Source: Epibacterium sp. Ofav1-8
GTDB lineage: Bacteria > Pseudomonadota > Alphaproteobacteria > Rhodobacterales > Rhodobacteraceae
DNA: 64,000 nt
Assembly (NCBI RefSeq): GCF_022348185.1
Contig: NZ_JAKRFD010000006.1
Coordinates: 186,001-250,000, forward strand
Direction: 5' to 3'
The notes below the pieces were generated by a model that made no database searches, was not told the DNA's origin, and was given only the letters and a program-made list of their open reading frames with translations. The position numbers and the translations under genes were made by a program. Shown here piece by piece: positions 55,564 to 63,531 of the stretch. How positions within the stretch are numbered: the stretch's first letter is position 1; every line of letters begins with the position of its first letter.

Positions 55564-55665
55564 AAAATATCCCCGCCGGAGGCTCCCCCGCTGCGTCCGG
55601 CGCGCCTTCTGCGGCACTTGCGCCGTGCCGTAATCTTTCCCTAAATACTCCCGCCGGAGGCGCCC
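55564..55665 (-). repeat. Two copies of a CCCGCCGGAGGC intergenic motif
   Basis: AAATATCCCCGCCGGAGG (55565-55582) and AAATACTCCCGCCGGAGG (55643-55660) lie about 78 bases apart in the 211 bases between era and the DUF1491 gene. On the - strand both read GCCTCCGGCGGG-GATATTT. The core recurs at 35742-35756, and a related AAATATCTCGGGG is at 1027-1039. No gene is seen in this stretch. Confidence 0.6.
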
Positions 55666-55705
55666 ATGGGATGCCCCGCAGGCCGCCATTGCAGCAGGAG
55701 CGCCC

Positions 55706-56035
55706 ATGCCCCGCCTTACCGCCCGTTTCTGGGTTGATGCCTACCTGGCCCGCTTGCGGTTTCAGGACATCCCCGCCTTTGTCACCGCCCATGGCGATGA
55801 CACTGCCGGTGCGGTGCTGGTCAAGCTCAACACGCTCGACGGGCAGGCCCGGGTCTATCAGCGTTCGTTTGACCTGATGACGGGAGACCGCAAATGGGTC
55901 GAACTGACCGCAGGCGCGGATGCCGAGGCCGAGGCCTCCATCGCCCGGCAGCGCCAGTTCGACAGCGACCTCTGGGTGATCGAGGTCGAAGACCGCGCAG
56001 GGCGCCACCTGCTGGATGAGCCGGGGCTGGACTAG
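55706..56035 (+). CDS. DUF1491 protein
   Basis: 109 aa (MPRLTARFWVDAYLARLRFQDIPAF), with a block GDDTAGAVLVKLNTLDGQARVYQRSF and a tail RQRQFDSDLWVIEVEDRAGRHLLDE, all typical of the alphaproteobacterial DUF1491 family. Soluble, function unknown. GGAG at the right distance. It commonly sits between era and recO in this group. Three bases separate it from recO. Confidence 0.85.
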   Translation: MPRLTARFWVDAYLARLRFQDIPAFVTAHGDDTAGAVLVKLNTLDGQARVYQRSFDLMTGDRKWVELTAGADAEAEASIARQRQFDSDLWVIEVEDRAGRHLLDEPGLD

Positions 56036-56038
56036 GCG

Positions 56039-56764
56039 ATGGACTGGCGCGATCACGGCATTCTGCTGACGGTGCGCCGGCATGGCGAATCCTCCGCCCT
56101 GATCGAGGTCTTTACCGAACATCACGGGCGGCATGCAGGGCTTGTGCGGGGCGGCGCCAGCCGCAAGATGGCCCCGCATCTGCAACCGGGGGCGCAACTG
56201 GATCTCGGTTGGTCGGCGCGGCTCGAAGATCACCTCGGCACTTACAAGGCCGAACCCCTGCGCAGCCGCGCGGCGCTGGCGATGTCGGGGCGGCTGGCGC
56301 TGGCCGGGCTCAATGCGGTCTGCGCGCTGCTGGCCTTTGCGCTGCCGGATCGCGAACCACATCCGGATCTCTACCGGCGCAGCGAGGCGCTGCTGCAGCT
56401 GCTCGACAATGCCGACCTCTGGCCACTGGGTTATCTGCGCTGGGAACTGGGCCTGCTCGAGGAGCTGGGCTATGGCCTTGATCTGACCGCCTGCGCGGTG
56501 ACCGGCGCGACCGAGGGGCTGGCGTATGTCTCCCCCAAGACTGGCCGCGCCGTGTCTGCCGCCGGGGCGGGGGACTGGGCCGATCGGCTGCTGCCGCTGC
56601 CGCCGGTGATGCTGGGGCAGGGCGCGGCGGCGGATAGCGAGATCGTGACCGCGCTCGGCACCACCGGCTACTTTCTCGAGACTAAACTGGCCCCGGCGCT
56701 GGGGAACCGCCCCCTGCCGCAGGCGCGGGGGCGGTTCCTTGACGTTCTGGCCCGGCGCGTCTAG
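56039..56764 (+). CDS. recO: DNA repair protein RecO
   Basis: 241 aa. Mediates RecA loading at gaps with RecR. N-terminal OB fold ([35 protein letters not shown]) and a helical C-terminal domain (LLLFALP-type [20 protein letters not shown], then [26 protein letters not shown]). No zinc cysteine cluster. Last gene of the acpS-recO block and convergent with the lectin gene. Confidence 0.93.
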   Translation: MDWRDHGILLTVRRHGESSALIEVFTEHHGRHAGLVRGGASRKMAPHLQPGAQLDLGWSARLEDHLGTYKAEPLRSRAALAMSGRLALAGLNAVCALLAFALPDREPHPDLYRRSEALLQLLDNADLWPLGYLRWELGLLEELGYGLDLTACAVTGATEGLAYVSPKTGRAVSAAGAGDWADRLLPLPPVMLGQGAAADSEIVTALGTTGYFLETKLAPALGNRPLPQARGRFLDVLARRV

Positions 56765-56787
56765 CGACGCCTCGGGCCGCCTGACGC

Positions 56788-57714
56788 TCAGTCGGTGGTG
56801 TTGCGCCAGACCGAGAACAACACCATCGTATCGTTGTTATCCGCATCCGAGCCGCCGTCGTTGGAGGCCAGCATGGTCGCCAGCCCGTTTGCGGCCACAT
56901 CCATCTGCTGGGTGGCCACCACGATGGGCGACCGCTGCCAGACATCGTTGTCGTAGTATTGCACATTGCCGAAATAGGTCAGCTGTTCCGGCACCCCTTC
57001 GGTGGTGGAGATGGTGACGTGGTCCAGCGCATATTGCGATCCCGCTGCGCCGCCTGCGCTGTCTTTTTGCACGTAGTTCAGCCCGTCACCGAACAACGAC
57101 AGCCGCTGGGTATAGCCCGAGGTCTGCGCGCCCTGGATGAAGACCGCCAGGTGACCGCCGCTGGTGCCGCTCTGGAACGGTTCCAGGTCGATCGGCACCG
57201 GCGCGAAGAGGGTGACATCATCCTCCGCACCGCAGGCGGCGATTTCCGCCTGATCGCCGATTTGCAGATCGCTCTGGATGCACCACTGGTTGGATGCCAG
57301 CGTCAGCGCCCCCTGTCCCGTCCAGGTGAAAAGCTGGTTGGTATCGGTGCTGCCGACACAGTTCCAGACCTGCACCTTGGTGCCTTGGCCGGGATGCGCG
57401 GTATCCACGTCGAGGCATTGATCCTGCTGCCCGGGGGTGCCGAAGACGATGCGCTGCGGCGTGGCGGTGGTTTCAGACACATGCCAGCGCGGCGCGTCGC
57501 TGTCGCAGGCGACGCCGACAACGGCGGTACCGGCCACGGGTGGCTGGGTCTTGACGCCGAGGCAGACCCGGCTGTCGTCGTCGGGGGCATTGATCACCAT
57601 GACGCCGGTCGGTGAGGTGCTGTCCTGCGCCATGACCGATGTCGCAGGTAGGGAGAACGCGACAACACAGAGGAAGCGGCAGAGCCGGGGGATGGGATGG
57701 AAAAGATCAAACAC
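56788..57714 (-). CDS. Secreted ricin-type (beta-trefoil) lectin-like protein
   Basis: 308 aa. Signal peptide over residues 1-29 (LCVVAFSLPATSVMA), then a ricin-B beta-trefoil region with repeated Cys/Leu-Asp and QxW-like patterns (RVCLGVKTQPP, DQCLDVDTAHPGQGTKVQVWNC, NQLFTWTGQG, NQWCIQSDLQ) to about 155. The C-terminal half (about 160-308) is beta-rich and Gly/Ser/Asp-rich, with no recognised domain. Probably secreted or periplasmic and carbohydrate-binding; no enzymatic domain is visible. Divergent from phoX. Confidence 0.75.
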   Translation of the reverse strand: MFDLFHPIPRLCRFLCVVAFSLPATSVMAQDSTSPTGVMVINAPDDDSRVCLGVKTQPPVAGTAVVGVACDSDAPRWHVSETTATPQRIVFGTPGQQDQCLDVDTAHPGQGTKVQVWNCVGSTDTNQLFTWTGQGALTLASNQWCIQSDLQIGDQAEIAACGAEDDVTLFAPVPIDLEPFQSGTSGGHLAVFIQGAQTSGYTQRLSLFGDGLNYVQKDSAGGAAGSQYALDHVTISTTEGVPEQLTYFGNVQYYDNDVWQRSPIVVATQQMDVAANGLATMLASNDGGSDADNNDTMVLFSVWRNTTD

Positions 57715-57774
57715 GAACCAATACTCCTTTTATGGTTGCACGATTAGGCAGACAAACAATCTAAGGAGTCTTTA

Positions 57775-57831
57775 ATGCGGGTCGCGAACAACCTGAGGTG
57801 GTTTATGGGCGCGAAGCGGACGAAGAGGTAA
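57775..57831 (+). other. Very short ORF with strong ribosome site in the phoX leader
   Basis: AAGGAG at 57763-57768, then ATG 57775 and 18 codons to TAA. The peptide is basic (MRVANNLRWFMGAKRTKR). It could be a leader peptide or chance. The rest of the 322-base gap (57715-58036) has no other gene, and no PhoB box that I can recognise. Confidence 0.25.
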
Positions 57832-58036
57832 TCCTCTCCTCTGCGCGGGCCAATGCGCGGGTTTTTGCCGTCAGGGACCGCCCTCGGGACAATCGCGCCA
57901 GCCGCGATGCGGAAACCGTCACAGTGTTGATACCTCGGGCAAAGATAGTGCCGGCGATTCACAATGGGACCGCCGCTGCCCGCGGTCTTTCCCAGCACAC
58001 GCCACCAAGGTGGTTATCAGCAAGGAAGGAATGAAC

Positions 58037-59920
58037 ATGGTTGATAAGACGCTCCTCGATCTCTCCTGGGACGATTTTGACGAACACCGCGATCCGCGCC
58101 CGGCGTCGAATGAGTTCGATGCCGTGGTCGAACGCGCGGTGTCGCGTCGCGGGTTCCTTGGCGGTGCGCTGGCCTTTGGGTCCGGTGCGGCGGTCTTTGG
58201 CACCGGGCTGATGTCCTCCACCACCGCATCGCGCGCGGAGGGACATGCAAAATTTGCGTTCAAACCGATCGACATCGCCACCGACCACGCGGTTCACGTG
58301 CCCGAAGGCTATAAATCCCAGGTTCTGGTGCGCTGGGGGGATGCGCTCTGGTCTGACGCCGATGGTGCCTATTCCGCCGACACCGGCGTGTCGCCCGAGA
58401 TGTCCGACAAGGTCTTTGGTGAGAACACCGACGGCATGGAACTGTTCGAGGTCGACGGGCGTGAGATCATCACCGTCAACTCCGAGTATGTGAACCCCAA
58501 GATCAACCTGCCCGCCGCCTCCGAAGGTGTGCCGCAGACCGCCGAAGAGGTGATGCTGCTGAAGAACCTGCAGGGTGTCACCGTCATGGAGATTGCCAAG
58601 GGCGACAGCGGCTATCAGGTGGTCAAGGACAGCCCCTACAACCGCCGCATCACCCATGAAACCGAAATGACCCTTGCCGGTCCCCTGGCTGGGCACGATC
58701 TGGTCAAGACAAATGCCGATCCCGAGGGCCGCACCGTCAAGGGCACCATGAACAACTGCGGTTCGGGCAAGACCCTCTGGGGCACCTATCTGACCTGCGA
58801 GGAAAACTTCAACGGCTACTTCGGCGCCACCGGCGAGATGCCCGAGGGCCAAGGCTACATCCGCTACGGCATCGGGGGTGAGGGGCGCTACGCCTACGAG
58901 AAATTCGACGCGCGTTATGATCTGTCGAAAGAGCCGAACGAGCCGCACCGCCATGGGTTCGTGACCGAAATCAACCCCGCCGACGCGACCTCCACGCCTG
59001 TCAAGCGCACCGCGCTGGGTCGCTTCAAACATGAGAATGCGGAAATGGTCCACGCCGCCGATGGGCGCATCGTGGTCTATATGGGCGATGATGAACGGGG
59101 CGAATATCTCTACAAATACGTGTCCACCAACACCTGGGCCGAAGGCGAGCCGACCGACGGTCTGCTGGACGACGGTCAGCTTTATGTGGCGAAGTTCAAC
59201 GACGATCAGACCGGCGAATGGCTGGCCCTGACGCCGGAGGCCACCGGCATGGAGGCGGCAGAGATCCTCTGCTTCACCCGTATGGCGGCATCGGCGGTGG
59301 GCGGCACCACCATGGACCGTCCGGAATGGGTCGCCTGCAACCCGCTCAAGGCCGAAGGCTATTGCGCGCTGACCAACAACAAGAACCGCGGCGTGAAGCC
59401 GAATGCCGGCGGCGATGACACCTCCGTCAACGGGCCGAACCCGCGCGAGACCAACAACTTTGGTCAGATCGTGCGCTGGACCCCGGCCGAGGACAACCAC
59501 GCCGGCGCGGGGTTTACCTGGGATCTCTACGTGATGGCGGGCAATCCGAAGGTCTATGACAACATCTATGCGGGTTCTGCCAACATCAACGAAGGCAATA
59601 TGTTCAACTCGCCCGATGGCATGGCGTTTTCTTCGGACGGCATGCTCTGGATCCAGACCGATGGCGATGATGACAACGAAGGCGAGTTCGAGGGCCAGGG
59701 CAACAACCAGATGCTGGTCGGCGATCCGGAATCGGGTGAAATTGCCCGCTTCATGACGGTGCCGAACGGCGCCGAAGTCACCGGCCTGTGCTGGTCGCTC
59801 GACAAGACAGTCGCCTTTGTCGGCGTCCAGCATCCCGGTGGTGCCTGGCCCGATGGCGAAGGAAAACCGCGGTCGTCCATCGTTGCCGTCTGGCGCGAAG
59901 ACGGCGCCACGATCGGCTAA
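58037..59920 (+). CDS. phoX: PhoX-family alkaline phosphatase
   Basis: 627 aa, Ca/Fe-dependent periplasmic phosphatase that releases phosphate from monoesters. Residues about 30-65 carry a twin-arginine signal (SRRGFLGGALAFGSGAAVFG), so it is exported folded. Family landmarks: NNCGSGKTLWGTYLTCEENFNGYF near residue 240, VYMGDDERGEYLYKYVS near 350, and NINEGNMFNSPDGMAF near 515 with GLCWSLDKTVAFVGVQHPGG at the end. ATG 58037 is preferred over 58031 because AAGGA spacing is better. Downstream terminator is clear. Confidence 0.94.
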   Translation: MVDKTLLDLSWDDFDEHRDPRPASNEFDAVVERAVSRRGFLGGALAFGSGAAVFGTGLMSSTTASRAEGHAKFAFKPIDIATDHAVHVPEGYKSQVLVRWGDALWSDADGAYSADTGVSPEMSDKVFGENTDGMELFEVDGREIITVNSEYVNPKINLPAASEGVPQTAEEVMLLKNLQGVTVMEIAKGDSGYQVVKDSPYNRRITHETEMTLAGPLAGHDLVKTNADPEGRTVKGTMNNCGSGKTLWGTYLTCEENFNGYFGATGEMPEGQGYIRYGIGGEGRYAYEKFDARYDLSKEPNEPHRHGFVTEINPADATSTPVKRTALGRFKHENAEMVHAADGRIVVYMGDDERGEYLYKYVSTNTWAEGEPTDGLLDDGQLYVAKFNDDQTGEWLALTPEATGMEAAEILCFTRMAASAVGGTTMDRPEWVACNPLKAEGYCALTNNKNRGVKPNAGGDDTSVNGPNPRETNNFGQIVRWTPAEDNHAGAGFTWDLYVMAGNPKVYDNIYAGSANINEGNMFNSPDGMAFSSDGMLWIQTDGDDDNEGEFEGQGNNQMLVGDPESGEIARFMTVPNGAEVTGLCWSLDKTVAFVGVQHPGGAWPDGEGKPRSSIVAVWREDGATIG

Positions 59921-59945
59921 GCTTCGGCGCGTACAAACCAAGCAG

Positions 59946-59972
59946 AGCCCTCTCCGGATGGAGGGGGCTTTT
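59946..59972 (+). terminator. Terminator of phoX
   Basis: AGCCCTCTCC/GGAGGGGGCT, ten pairs with one G-T, 4-base loop, followed by TTT, 25 bases after the phoX stop. Confidence 0.8.
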
Positions 59973-60110
59973 GCTTTGACGTCGTTGCAGTGGGCGTCTG
60001 TGGGGTCGTTCGTTGACTTTATTCAATACTGTCAGGGTGATATGTCAGCGTTCTGACCGGAGGTTGCGCTTGAGGGGCAACAGGACAGGCGGGCTGATGT
60101 CATCTTGGAC

Positions 60111-61487
60111 CTATCCTGGAACCTGGCCGGTAATCATGTCCCGTACGCGCAGCGCGTAGCGGTCGGTCATGCCGGACACAAAATCCGTGAGCGCATGAGC
60201 TGCCGTGTGGTCGTCCACCACCCCGCGCAGGTCTAGATCCACCGCCCGCACCAGCTGCGCCCAGTAACTGTGCTGCTCCAGCAACCGCTCGGGGTCCCAG
60301 TCACAGGCCTTCAGCGCGTCGAACAGCCCGTGGAATTCGTCGAGGATCGTGAAGATGACGTGCCGCCCCACCACCTCCAGCTCGGTCTTGCGCCGCGCGG
60401 TGAAGATCCGCGCATTTGAGATCTCCTTCAGCTGAGCAAAGGCCCGTGCCTTGGTGGAAACCTCCATCAACCCGTCATTGAATGTTCCCGCCATGATGGC
60501 GTCGTAGTTCTCCAGAAACGCCTGCACCGCGCTGTCAATCGACGCCCCGATGGCCATGGCCCTTAGCATGCCGACCCTGTCGCGACGGGTCATCATCGCA
60601 TCGTCGGCGCGGTTGGGTTTGCCGGTGATCTCTTCGAGGATGCCGGACACGGTCTCATTGTCCAGATCACCAACAGTTGCCGCATCCTCGAGGTCGAGAA
60701 TGCGATAGCAAATGTCATCCGCCGCTTCGACCAGAAAGGCCAGCGGGTGCCGGCGCCACCAACGCTGGCCCTGCGGGGTGCGCTCCTCGGGCAGGCCAAG
60801 CGCCGTGGCGGCCTCGGCAAATAGCTCTTCCTCAGCTGCAAAACAACCGAATTTCTTGAGGCCGACATATGCGGTTCCTGCCTCCATCGCCTCGCGGGCG
60901 GCGTGGCGTGTGGTGGGGTATTTCGCAAAGGCGCCCAGCGTTGCGTAGGAGAGCCGCATACCGCCTGCGCGCCGCGCCATTTCCAGGCGTGCAACGATGC
61001 GGAACCCCTGGGCATTTCCCTCGAAGGCTTCGAACTCGCCGCGATGCCGGGCAGGGATGCCCGCCGCGATGCCTGTGCCCTGACCTCCATTGGCGGCGAA
61101 CTGGCGGCTGAACCAGGCACCGATGCTGGCCTCGCCGGAGTGGCCGAAGGGGGGATTGCCGATGTCATGGACCAGACAGGCCGCCTGCACCGTCCCGGCC
61201 ATCACATGCTGGAGCCCCTCGGCCAGAAGCCCCTCCTTGACCAGCGCCTGACCGACCTGGATGCCAAGCGACCGCCCCACCGAAGAGGTCTCCATCGAGT
61301 GGATCATCCGGTGGTGGACATGGTCGTGGTCATAGAGGGGGTGCACCTGGGTTTTCTGCGCCAGCCGCCGGAAGGGTTCCGAAAACAGGATGCGGTCATA
61401 ATCCTGCAAATAGGCAGGACGATCAGGCGCATCGGGGAAATCCGGTCGACACAGGCGTCCCGGGTTCAGCAGTTGCGTCCAGTCCAT
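60111..61487 (-). CDS. dgt: dGTPase-like deoxynucleotide triphosphohydrolase
   Basis: 458 aa HD-domain enzyme hydrolysing dNTPs to nucleosides and tripolyphosphate. HD core: FRRLAQKTQVHPLYDHDHVHHRMIHSMETSSVGRSLG near residue 38, CLVHDIGNPPFGHSGE near 105 (metal His-Asp), and FLVEAADDICYRILDLEDA near 250. The ATG follows GGAGAGC. The 113 bases between 61488 and F hold no gene. Confidence 0.92.
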   Translation of the reverse strand: MDWTQLLNPGRLCRPDFPDAPDRPAYLQDYDRILFSEPFRRLAQKTQVHPLYDHDHVHHRMIHSMETSSVGRSLGIQVGQALVKEGLLAEGLQHVMAGTVQAACLVHDIGNPPFGHSGEASIGAWFSRQFAANGGQGTGIAAGIPARHRGEFEAFEGNAQGFRIVARLEMARRAGGMRLSYATLGAFAKYPTTRHAAREAMEAGTAYVGLKKFGCFAAEEELFAEAATALGLPEERTPQGQRWWRRHPLAFLVEAADDICYRILDLEDAATVGDLDNETVSGILEEITGKPNRADDAMMTRRDRVGMLRAMAIGASIDSAVQAFLENYDAIMAGTFNDGLMEVSTKARAFAQLKEISNARIFTARRKTELEVVGRHVIFTILDEFHGLFDALKACDWDPERLLEQHSYWAQLVRAVDLDLRGVVDDHTAAHALTDFVSGMTDRYALRVRDMITGQVPG

Positions 61488-61595
61488 GGGGCTCTCCTGT
61501 GCCAGTCCGTCGGGTGGTGCCTAGAAAGCCTGTCGGGGGGCGAAATGCAACCGGTCTATAGCAGGACACCCAACGGGAACGGAGCAGGCAATTGG

Positions 61596-61665
61596 GGAGC
61601 GGGGGGCGCTCCCGCCCATCTGCACCACCCGCCCCCGCGCGATGCGCTTGGCGCAGCGCAAAACC
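61596..61665 (-). repeat. Tandem-hairpin intergenic element, copy F (partial)
   Basis: On the - strand: GAGGTTTTGCGC, then hairpin TGCGC/GCGCA (61643-61647, 61651-61655), then GCATCGCGCGGGGG matching copy E. The long arm is missing. The distal module GGGCGGGAGCGCC is present, with GGAGCG/CGCTCC (61596-61601, 61607-61612). It lies downstream of the CDF gene, before dgt, co-directional with both. Confidence 0.6.
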
Positions 61666-61700
61666 TCTGACCGTTCGCCCGATCTTGATGTGTGGGGGGA

Positions 61701-62615
61701 CTAGGGAGCCGGTGGCTCCAATCCGCTGTCCTCGAGCTTGTGGTCCGGTTCCACATGGATCGTGACATGCACGCCGGGCAGGGCGGCTTCGATCTCCGCC
61801 TCCAGCCGATCACAGATCACATGGCTTTCGGCAACGGACATGTCACCGTCGACGACCATGTGGAATTCCACGAACATCGCCTTGCCCGCCCGCCGGGTCT
61901 TGATGTCGTGGATCTGGAGCGCGCCGCCGCCGGAGCCCAGGATGACCGCTTGAATCTTCTCCTGTTCCTCGGCGCTTGCGGCTTTGTCCATCAACCCGTC
62001 GACCGAGTCCGAGACGACATGCAGGCCTTCGCGCAGGATGTTTAGGGCCACCAGCAGCGCGATCACCGGGTCAAGCATATGCCACCCCGTCAGCAGCACC
62101 AGAACCAACCCGCAAATGACCCCGAAGGAGGTCCAGACATCCCCCATGAGATGCCGTCCTCCGGCCTTGAAGGCGGGGGAGTTCAGGCGTGCCCCGGTGC
62201 GCAGCAGGACTTGCGCCCAGATCAGGTTCACCCCCAGGGCGAGGCAGTTTACGGTCAGCGCAAGCGGTGTCAGCGCCGCTTTGGTCATGCCAAGCAGCGC
62301 CCCGTAGGCCTCGTGCAGGATCAGGGCGGCGGCCAGGATGATCATGATGCCTTCGATCACTGCGGAAAAATATTCTGCCTTGTGGTGGCCAAAGGGGTGT
62401 CCGGCATCAGCGGGACGTTCCGCGTAGCGGATGGCAAACCAGGCCAGGACCGCCGCCGATACGTTGACGAGGCTCTCCATCGCGTCGGAGAACAGGGCCA
62501 CCGATCCGCTCAGCCCCCAGGCCCCGAGTTTCAGGGCGAGAACCAGCACGGAAACAAGAATGGTGCCACCTGCAACCTGCCGAGCCGTGAGGCGGGTCTC
62601 CAAACCAAAGCACAT
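61701..62615 (-). CDS. Cation diffusion facilitator metal exporter
   Basis: 304 aa. Six-helix CDF core: VALFSDAMESLVNVSAAVLAWFAIRYAERPADAGHPFGHHKAEYFSA near residue 40, with the metal Asp and His in GHHKAEYFSA, and a second HxxxD-type site in AGGRHLMGDVWTSFGV near 150. The soluble C-terminal domain from about 205 (IQAVILGSGGGALQIHDIKTRRAG) ends with a His/Glu-containing strand. Exports Zn, Fe or Mn by H+ exchange. ATG 62615 directly after the TauE stop, so likely an operon. Confidence 0.88.
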   Translation of the reverse strand: MCFGLETRLTARQVAGGTILVSVLVLALKLGAWGLSGSVALFSDAMESLVNVSAAVLAWFAIRYAERPADAGHPFGHHKAEYFSAVIEGIMIILAAALILHEAYGALLGMTKAALTPLALTVNCLALGVNLIWAQVLLRTGARLNSPAFKAGGRHLMGDVWTSFGVICGLVLVLLTGWHMLDPVIALLVALNILREGLHVVSDSVDGLMDKAASAEEQEKIQAVILGSGGGALQIHDIKTRRAGKAMFVEFHMVVDGDMSVAESHVICDRLEAEIEAALPGVHVTIHVEPDHKLEDSGLEPPAP

Positions 62616-62619
62616 CCGC

Positions 62620-63387
62620 TCAGCTCACCCAGGCGCGGCGCAAGAGGTTGAGGCCGGCGATCAGCAGGACAAACAGGGTCGCCCGGCGAAAAGTGCTCTG
62701 CTCGATGCGATCCTGCAACCGGCCGCCGATCCACATCCCCAGTACCGCAGGCAGGATCATCAGGACCGAGAACGGCAAGGTTTCACGGCGCATCACGCCT
62801 GAGCCGATATGGGCAAAGAACAGCACCACCGCCCCAAGGCCGTAAATTACGCCCTGTATGCGCATCTGCTCCTTCTTTTCAGTGCCAAGCGCCGTCAGAT
62901 AAGCCACCGTGGGCGGCCCCCAGATACCGGAGAACCCGCCGATGAACCCGGCAAAGGCACCAATGCCGATTTCCATGCGGCGCGAGGCCTCATGCAGCAC
63001 CAGCTGTTTGCCCATCAGCTGCGTCAGCGCAAAGAGTGTGATCGGCGCCCCGATGATCAACAACATCACCTGAGCAGGCAGAACCCGCACCATCTGCGCG
63101 CTCAGCAGGAGGAACAGCCCGCCCACCAGCAAAAAGGCGCGAAAACGCTTCATCGACTCCCAGGCGGCGCCCGGCCCCTGTTTGAGCGCCTGAAACCCGT
63201 TGGTCACCAGTGTGGGCAGAATCAGCCCTGCCAGCGCCAGATCCGGTGCCATGATCGAGCTGAGACCCGACACCATGATCATCGGCATGGCAAAACCCAC
63301 AAGGCCCTTGATGGTGCCGGCAAGCAGCGCCACGGCAAAGGCGAGGACAAACCCGGCAGGGGCAAGAAAGGGAAAGAACTCCGTCAT
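62620..63387 (-). CDS. TSUP-family (TauE/SafE) membrane protein
   Basis: 255 aa, about eight hydrophobic helices: FVLAFAVALLAGTIKGLVGFAMPMIMVSGLSS, GAFAGFIGGFSGIWGPPTVAYLTALGTEKKEQM near 130, and VLFFAHIGSGV. The GGxSGIxGPP motif marks the sulfite/organosulfur exporter family. Substrate unknown; taurine-sulfite or sulfoacetate export is typical. Four bases upstream of the CDF gene. Confidence 0.87.
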   Translation of the reverse strand: MTEFFPFLAPAGFVLAFAVALLAGTIKGLVGFAMPMIMVSGLSSIMAPDLALAGLILPTLVTNGFQALKQGPGAAWESMKRFRAFLLVGGLFLLLSAQMVRVLPAQVMLLIIGAPITLFALTQLMGKQLVLHEASRRMEIGIGAFAGFIGGFSGIWGPPTVAYLTALGTEKKEQMRIQGVIYGLGAVVLFFAHIGSGVMRRETLPFSVLMILPAVLGMWIGGRLQDRIEQSTFRRATLFVLLIAGLNLLRRAWVS

Positions 63388-63531
63388 GCCCTGCGTTTAG
63401 CACAGTCAGCACGTGCTGCACGCGCAAAACGACAGAGTAACAATAGAACATTATTTCGACCATTCAGGATTTAATGTTGCGCTGCAACTGCGAAATAGCC
63501 TATCACCAGTGCAGCTTTGAGGAGGACGCTC

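Noticed and set aside
57880-57950. Pho box upstream of phoX
   Set aside because: GTCAC and TTGATAC stretches are too far from the CTGTCAT-type consensus to claim PhoB control from sequence alone.
57959-59941. 660-codon open frame on the - strand over phoX
   Set aside because: Antisense to a clear PhoX protein; long open frames opposite genes are common at this GC content.
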